Assembly: GCA_033065855.1 (NCBI GenBank) | Contig: JAVXUO010002057.1 | Coordinates: 62,001-126,000, forward strand | DNA from: Escallonia rubra | Lineage: Eukaryota; Streptophyta; Magnoliopsida; Escalloniales; Escalloniaceae | DNA length: 64,000 nucleotides | Direction of reading: 5' to 3' | Shown: positions 58,101-64,000 of the stretch, piece by piece | Layout of the letters: every line of letters starts with the position of its first letter | Position numbering within the stretch: the first letter of the stretch is position 1 | The notes under the pieces: generated by a model | Seen by the model: only the letters and a program-made list of their open reading frames with translations | Database searches by the model: none | Told to the model about the DNA's origin: nothing | Translations under genes and position numbers: made by a program

Positions 58101-60682
58101 TCCGATTACCTAAGTGTTGTGTGCCAAGACACAAGTACTTGATGCAGTTTGAAGAGTCCATGTAACATAGCAGAAAGGGAGTGGAATGCATACACACAGC
58201 TGACTTTATTATCCCAATTTAAATTGCCCTTTACATGTAGGAATGCAACAGTTTTGACTGTTCCTTGAAGAGTAAAATTTGTAGTACTTCAATTTAAAGA
58301 CTTTTAACTCAAGGAAATAAGGAAAAGACAGAGCTCCTAAAGTAGTTCTCAAGCTTCTTGAAAGCCAGTGCAACCTTAAGTTTCAAGCACAATCAAAATG
58401 TGACTGGACTGGCTACTCTCGACTCTCGAGTTCAAGTGCAGACAGAATGCCTGTGGCTTGATGTCCATGACAAGAATACAATATTACAAACAAAGAGTCA
58501 GCCAGGGATTCAGGGACCATATACACACCAGCATCTCCAAAAAACCTTCAAGCATCTCTCATAAGTAACTTATCCTATTGAGCCTATAAAATTTTGAATA
58601 ATGCCAAGTCTTATTGGCTAAGTGGTTTGAGCCTATCCAGTATTGAATAATGCAGGAGAAGGGGTGAGATACCAAATTTAGCCTTTGTTTGGCAGTAGAA
58701 CCTGAAACCTGCATTACTAAATATGCCTGAGTCACAAGGAAGTAATCCATCCAGTATAACTTTAGGATATATTGCAGTACTCCCTATGCTTGAGCTGTCA
58801 AATGGATGTATTGGAACCATTAACTTTCCAATCTATCTTTCCTGAACATTGCAATCCGTTCTATTAACTTTGGGAAAGATTAGAAACCACTCTCTCAGGC
58901 TTGAGTTGTCTAATGAAATTAACAGATTCAAACAGCTGCATCAGTCAACATGTCTGAGTCCTATAATTCCCTCTTATAGCTTGAGTTCCAAACCAAACAT
59001 GATACCAGTTTGATTTTATAGCTCCCTAGGCTTGATTTACCTGACTACTATTCATTTTCTGTCTCTCTTGTTTCTTCTTATTGTTTTTAATGTTATGAGC
59101 AGAACAATACTTCACTTTGAGGAAGGGAATATTGTCAATGCATAGTAGGGGAAAACGGGGGAAAGGGGAGCTGGTGCAATCATTCCGGTGGGTGGTCACT
59201 TTGCAACTGAAGCTTGTCATATTCTTTAGAAAGTAAAGAGAAGATCAAGGTGATATTAACCTGACCTGTGATGACAACATCCTTAAGATTTTGACCGTGA
59301 ATTAGACTTCCATAACGAGGTCCTGGATGCTCTCTTCCATATCCATACGAGGGCAAAGGCGGCATCAAGGTCCAGTATCTCTCATCCTGTTAAGAACCAG
59401 TTCAAAGGGGATTAACAGACGGTGCGTATTTTCCAAATCATGATAATGTAGAAAGTAACTAACTATGCCCAATTTAGACTGGAGAATGATTCACATAAAT
59501 ATCTACAGAGATGCAATCCCAAAAGTGCAGCTTAAGCCTTGCATTTGTCACTAAAAAGGCAGATTCATCATTTCTTTAGCGACCAATATTTTTTCTAAAT
59601 AGAACAGAGGATTTTAAAGTGACAAACTTCATCTCTGCCTGAAAAGGGTTTCCTAAGTTTACACCGATAACCGTACACCGATAACACCTATTCCAATTTC
59701 TGTCTTGATTGGAGGACCATACACCTCGATAACTGTGTATGTTGAGGCTAGGGAGTAAGCACATATCTTATTTGCGTATGCCGAACAAATTTGCCGAAAA
59801 GGGTTCTCATCCCGGTGTCTCTGCTCAAAATATCCAATATGGTGGAATGCAGATTGTGAAACAATGGAGTACATTTATCATTTTTTGTACATTTGTTCAC
59901 GATATATCGATCTCGTGCAGTATATGCATATGTCCAGCTATTGGTAGTGCACGGTAAGAAGTGAAATTTTTTCGTTTCAGTACGCTTAGTTGACTTGAGT
60001 GTAGTTTATCTTTGATATAGAAAACTTTCAAAAGATTTTCTTCCAACTTTTTCTTTGCATATTCAATGCTTAAATTTCAGTTAGGCAGAGGCTATTTCCT
60101 TCCTTTCCCCTAATATGCTACTAATCCACCTATTGTTGTCGCTTAAAGATCAACATCTGAGGTGGAACACCATATATATGGAGTTAATACCAAGTTAAGT
60201 ACTCTCACTTTACTGGCTTAATTAATTAAACCATCAAAAAGAAGGGTGAAAAAAGGAAGGGCACTTACGTCAATTCCAAGAATAACGGCATTCTCAGCTA
60301 GGAAGAGCGTCATGTGGCTCGTGAGGTTAAACGGCGCCGTGAGCCAAACGCCGCGCTGGACATTTAGCTGGCCGCCGCCCCGCTTCCTGATCTCCGAAAC
60401 TGCCCTCTCGAACGCCCGGGTATTCACCGTCGCGCCATCCCCGACCCCGCCGAAGTCGGTCAGGTTGAACACCACCCGCCGCAGCCTCGGAACCGGCCGC
60501 GGAGGCGGGCCCCACCCCCGGAACTCCAGGAGCCGGTCGACGGCGGTGCGTTGACACACGCAGATCAGGACGAATCCGACGGTCCACACGAGGGCGAGGA
60601 AGGTGCGGTGCGATGAGACGAGTGACGGGATCAGCCGGATGTAGTCAGTTCGCCGGGGGTGCGATCGGGGTGTTTGGACCAT
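55181..60682 (-). CDS. Membrane-anchored GH28 polygalacturonase-like protein
   Basis: CDS complement(join(55181..55727,56159..56312,57637..57885,59266..59386,60269..60682)), five exons, 494 residues, all phases agree. The N-terminus has a basic cytosolic segment and one membrane anchor (TFLALVWTVGFVLICVC), so the enzyme domain probably faces the Golgi lumen or wall. The right-handed beta-helix begins at VFNLTDFGGVGDG. Signature motifs are NTDGIDPDS (NTD), ISVGDDGVAIKSG (DD) and AVRIKTSPGRGG (RIK). The usual GHG is replaced by SAGVSIGSEMSGG, typical of a plant clade annotated 'probable polygalacturonase'. Hydrolysis of pectic homogalacturonan is inferred; the missing His may alter activity. 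Exon 4 uses the second of two adjacent donors (ATG|GTAAG|GTGAGA), rebuilding Ser. Introns 2 and 3 are 1.3-1.4 kb. Confidence 0.92.
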
Positions 60683-63188
60683 GGTTAAACGCTCGGGATT
60701 TAAGGGCGGTTCGATATGCAGTGACTGAACTGAAAAATTTTCCGTTTATGGCGACGTTGATGAGCTTCATTTAAGGGGCCCCTTGGGTTCTATTTTCTAC
60801 TATTTAAGGGTTCGGAGTGTATTATTGGAAAATTTTTGGCCTCTTCGGTCGAGGACAGTTCCTAAATAATACTGTTTTAAAACTTAATTATCAATTTAAA
60901 TTACACCTCGTGTATTGTGTTGTACTGTGTTGTCACTCACTCATTATGTGGGCGCCTATTAAAGCAATGCGCAGGACGAATGTAAACGTTGAATCACATA
61001 AAGAGCTTGATATGTAACGTCACAACCTATTATGTATTAGGCAGTGAACGAATAACATCATCCAGGGAGAATTATGGTAAGAGGGCTCGAATGCCCCATT
61101 TAGGTATAGTCGGTCGTCTTTGGGTGGGAATGTCTCTAGGCCCGTGACATGTCGCGTATCAGAAGCAAACCTAATTTTGTACGAAAATGTCATATCATCT
61201 GGATCAATAGGCAGTGCAACTGAAACCTCTTTGATGACGAGTGTCAAGGGGATGCGTGAGGAAGTAACAAAGAGCCATTGTAGCACTCGGCGTGAAGGCG
61301 TAAGATGGAACTCAGGCGAGTTGTTCATCCCTCTTGCAAGGGTAGCTTGCCACAGACTCATTGTGTGGATTCCTGGCGAAGAGGTACACCGGAAAAATAT
61401 ATGCGTTAGACCACACAATAGGCTTGGCGTGTAATGCCACGGGCCCACGGCCTAACGCACTGTGCTTTGCACCGACTTTAACATCGTCAATACATGGGGA
61501 GGATCTAATATGAAAAAGATCTAGGGGCCTCATTTATGTATAGCCGGTCGTACCTAGTGTCCTTGGGTTCACTAAGCTCTAGATCTAAAATTTGTTCTTA
61601 GATCTGCTAATTGTTTTTGCCCTTTGACCCAATCTTGCTTTCGTAGTTGTTTGATGATGACTAAGTTTTAACCATAGTCGGATCTGCCCTTTTGTTTTTC
61701 CTCTTTATCTTGGGTTTCATATTTTTTTGGCTCTTGCTATTTGTTTTGTTGTTGTGTTTCTACAAAATTCCAGCTTCTCCTACTTGTTGTTCTTGTTATT
61801 GATTTGTGCAAAAAGGTAGATTTTTTTAGCATCGTAATTGGTGATTTCGTCTACGTACCACATCCCTTCTATTTCACGATCACGCCCATGCTCATCAATA
61901 TATTCTTATCAGTTCTCTTTACCCATGTTTGTTGTGTATCTTTTTCGCTTCTTTGGCTCAATCAACCGCTTAGTCTTTCAAAATTTATATTATTTTGTGG
62001 CTTTAATCTCTTTAAAATTCTCGCTTCCCTCATTTGGTTTGTTTTCTTGGTGGTGGCTGTTTGTGGAAAGGCAAAATCAGATCAGGTTAATTGCCGATGA
62101 TGAGTTTTGATGAAGTACATATTTAAACGATAGAGACAAGTTAATGAGGCAATCTCTGTGGATGCATTGCCTCCTGCATGAGTGTGTTATTGCTTGCAGG
62201 TGCTGGCAAGGTCAGTTCCATTTCCCCTTCGGTGTTTGGTTGTTCATCCAATATGTAATGCAACTATCTACTGGGTATTTCTATTTTCTACACAATGAGT
62301 GAGTGCAAGTTGCTGTGGCGCGTGGTTTCAAGGTGGTGGTTGGATTGCTACATTTGCAGGGGCACGGGTGTTTGTGCGTACTTGCTTTGTAAGGATGGCT
62401 CGAGTTGCCTATCGCAATTGTTGATTGATGTCTTGAAGATACCATTTCTTGTTCGTTTAGTAGGGATTGCAGTAATTAGTCAAAAAAATTGAGTGGAGAG
62501 GAAAATTAAGTACGAAAATTATATATTTCAATGATCATTAACCCTTCCTTTGCAAGAAATTAAATCCGGCTTTGGTTCATTTGTGAAGCGAGCATATTAA
62601 CGCTCGTAAAAAGCTTCATTGACATTTTCAAGAAAACCATCTCTGAATGCGAGGTTCAAATTTAAAAATGCAATAACCTCAGATCTATGACCACAATAGA
62701 TCCAGATCAGGGAAGATGCACCAACTATTCGAAATTCGGCTTCATATTTAATTCCAATTCTTAATGTGGCATAATCCCCCTCTTTGTTGCAATCTACTTA
62801 ACCTCATTCCTAGCAAACCGCATTTATACTGAACCGTGGTCATCCAAGTGACGGTCTTTGGATTTATCAGATTTGATTCCCTAGCCAAGAACTAAGAAGC
62901 AAAGTCCATAAAGCAAAAACTTTCCAAATCCAAAGCTATTAAAGAAAAAACAAAATGGTAAGAAACCAAAGCCGACAGTCCCCTAGTGGCCCCTGAAGAT
63001 GCTGCTGATCATCACCAAAGGCCATAATATTGCTATTTCACAATTAGGAAAATGTTTGAGGTTCAGGTATACATACAAAAATCAGTGAGAGCACGACCAC
63101 CTAGATAGGCTAATCTTAGATTCAATCCCTTGGAACTGAGATAGCCAGAAATAGCAAAACAACTATTATCTGGACAATAATCTGCTTG
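60683..63188. other. Intergenic; two diverged ~430-bp repeat units at about 61000-61570
   Basis: TTTAGGTATAGTCGGTCGT (61099) and TTTATGTATAGCCGGTCGT (61532) lie 433 bp apart within related surroundings, so a dispersed repeat is partly duplicated. 61735-62110 is T-rich with hydrophobic shadow frames. The 140-residue minus frame at 61020-61448 has no family features. No gene is supported. The polygalacturonase promoter should lie at 60690-60900. Confidence 0.45.
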
Positions 63189-63494
63189 CTAGAAAACTTT
63201 CAGTTTTCCTTTTGCCACGGATATTTTTGCCTGCTCCATACGACACAGGGCTTTTTTAGTCCCTGTCAACTCGGAACACGACTCGTTAGCACCTAGCGTG
63301 ACGGCAAAATAGAGGTAAATGGTGCATAGGAAAGTCAGGAGAACAAGAGCTGTTAGGAGGAAGCGGTGCCTCTGAAGGAGCGTTGAACAGCTGCCCAGTT
63401 CATCCCCTCGTGGGTGTGGCTTCCTAAATGATGGTGAAGAAAATGGGTTCTGTGTCCTCCGATGCGGAGAGGAAATTATACCGTCAAGAACCAT
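63189..63494 (-). CDS. Small single-pass membrane protein, plant-conserved, function unknown
   Basis: One-exon CDS of 101 residues. Basic Ser/Pro/Arg-rich N-terminus (MVLDGIISSPHRRTQNPF, then SFRKPHPRGDELGSCSTLL), a membrane segment (FLLTALVLLTFLCTIYLYFA), and a short tail with two Cys and Lys-rich end (SCSELTGTKKALCRMEQAK, AKGKLKVF). This pattern is familiar from an uncharacterised land-plant family, but I know no function. On the minus strand a leader intron is likely: donor GGGAG|GTAAGC at 63900, acceptor TTTGTAGTAG at 63531, so transcription starts beyond 63901. Tail-in/tail-out orientation is not known. Confidence 0.75.
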   Translation of the reverse strand: MVLDGIISSPHRRTQNPFSSPSFRKPHPRGDELGSCSTLLQRHRFLLTALVLLTFLCTIYLYFAVTLGANESCSELTGTKKALCRMEQAKISVAKGKLKVF

Positions 63495-64000
63495 AGCTTT
63501 TGCAGCGATCCCTTCTGCCAGACTCTGAACCTACTACAAATCAGAATGACAAGTACAAGTGCTTCATTTAGTTGAGCTTTAGATAGGACAATGGCACTGA
63601 TAGACAGAAAAATGCAACTTAAAGACAGCATCTAAAATTTCGTCATTTGCTTCAGCATAAACTTCGATTATCAAATGAGTGAAAAAAATCCATGTAAGGA
63701 AAACCATACTGGAGAGCCATGAATGTCAGAATTTCTGTATGAAGACGAACATTTAATGATGCAATCAGTAGAAGAGAATAATGGAATTCAGCAAGATAGA
63801 AGCCAGCAACAATTAACTCCTCAAATGTAACTTCCTTTCTAGGTAAGAGTGAAAAGTTCCAATTGTTTACCAAATGACCAGCAATCCATGTCGAGCTTAC
63901 CTCCCATATTCTTATTCAGTATGGGCGTAAACTATCAGCACGCAAACTGAGGTTTACTTGTTTGGTACTCATGTATACTTCTCTATAAATGTGGATAATG
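63495..64000 (-). other. Probable 5'-UTR intron (63531-63900) and leader exon of the small membrane-protein gene
   Basis: Minus-strand donor and acceptor signals match well and no coding sequence is seen between them. The leader exon continues to the right of 63901 and may pass the window edge. Confidence 0.45.

Noticed and set aside
61020-61448. 142-residue minus-strand frame
   Set aside because: Overlaps a diverged repeat unit, has a competing plus-strand frame and no recognisable motif.

Overview
This is nuclear DNA of a eudicot plant. The genes have many introns with GT-AG borders and T-rich acceptors, and the families are plant-specific (WRINKLED-type AP2 factor, tubby-like protein, FAR1/MULE transposase, plant mobile domain). 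Many Stowaway-like, Harbinger-like, hAT and Mutator-like insertions lie between the genes. The species cannot be named from the sequence.

Layout. About 1-9300 is one large Mutator-like element, cut by the left window edge. It holds two convergent genes: a plant-mobile-domain/Ulp1-protease fusion protein (+) and a FAR1-type MULE transposase (-) whose 5' UTR seems to carry a 2.2-kb repeat-filled intron. From 10.3 to 12.8 kb there are three smaller DNA elements, one carrying a captured promoter and first exon. A low-copy gene block follows: a secreted aspartic protease (13.66-16.13 kb, +), a folate-biopterin transporter (17.3-21.3 kb, -), a double-AP2 transcription factor of the WRI3/WRI4 type (29.7-33.4 kb, +), a TLP8-type tubby protein (40.2-46.1 kb, -), a plastid Rossmann-like protein (51.0-54.1 kb, +), a membrane-anchored GH28 polygalacturonase (55.2-60.7 kb, -) and a small single-pass membrane protein (63.2-63.5 kb, -). 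I joined the exons of the multi-exon genes by hand. Every one gives an open frame with compatible intron phases.

Between these genes lie a hAT element (26.1-27.2 kb), a LINE remnant (35.3-36.9 kb), and a nested pair of Pack-MULEs at 36.9-39.7 kb. Both Pack-MULEs have perfect 9-bp target duplications. The inner one carries a near-complete CCHC zinc-knuckle gene and the outer one the 5' end of a MOS4/SPF27 splicing-factor gene. A trinucleotide-repeat-filled Harbinger-like element (49.4-50.7 kb) separates the plastid gene from a broken upstream copy of its own 5' end.

From memory, the gene order looks like the sum of two Arabidopsis segments, At1g79700-At1g79720 (WRI4, FBT3, aspartyl protease) and At1g16060-At1g16080 (WRI3, TLP8, plastid protein). 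That would make this window an unfractionated version of a region duplicated in Arabidopsis. The genes are not an operon and have unrelated jobs (proteolysis, folate transport, lipid/cuticle gene control, signalling, pectin metabolism). The most unusual structures are duplicated splice acceptors in two neighbouring genes, the nested gene-capturing transposons, and an overlapping upstream ORF kept in both copies of a duplicated gene start.
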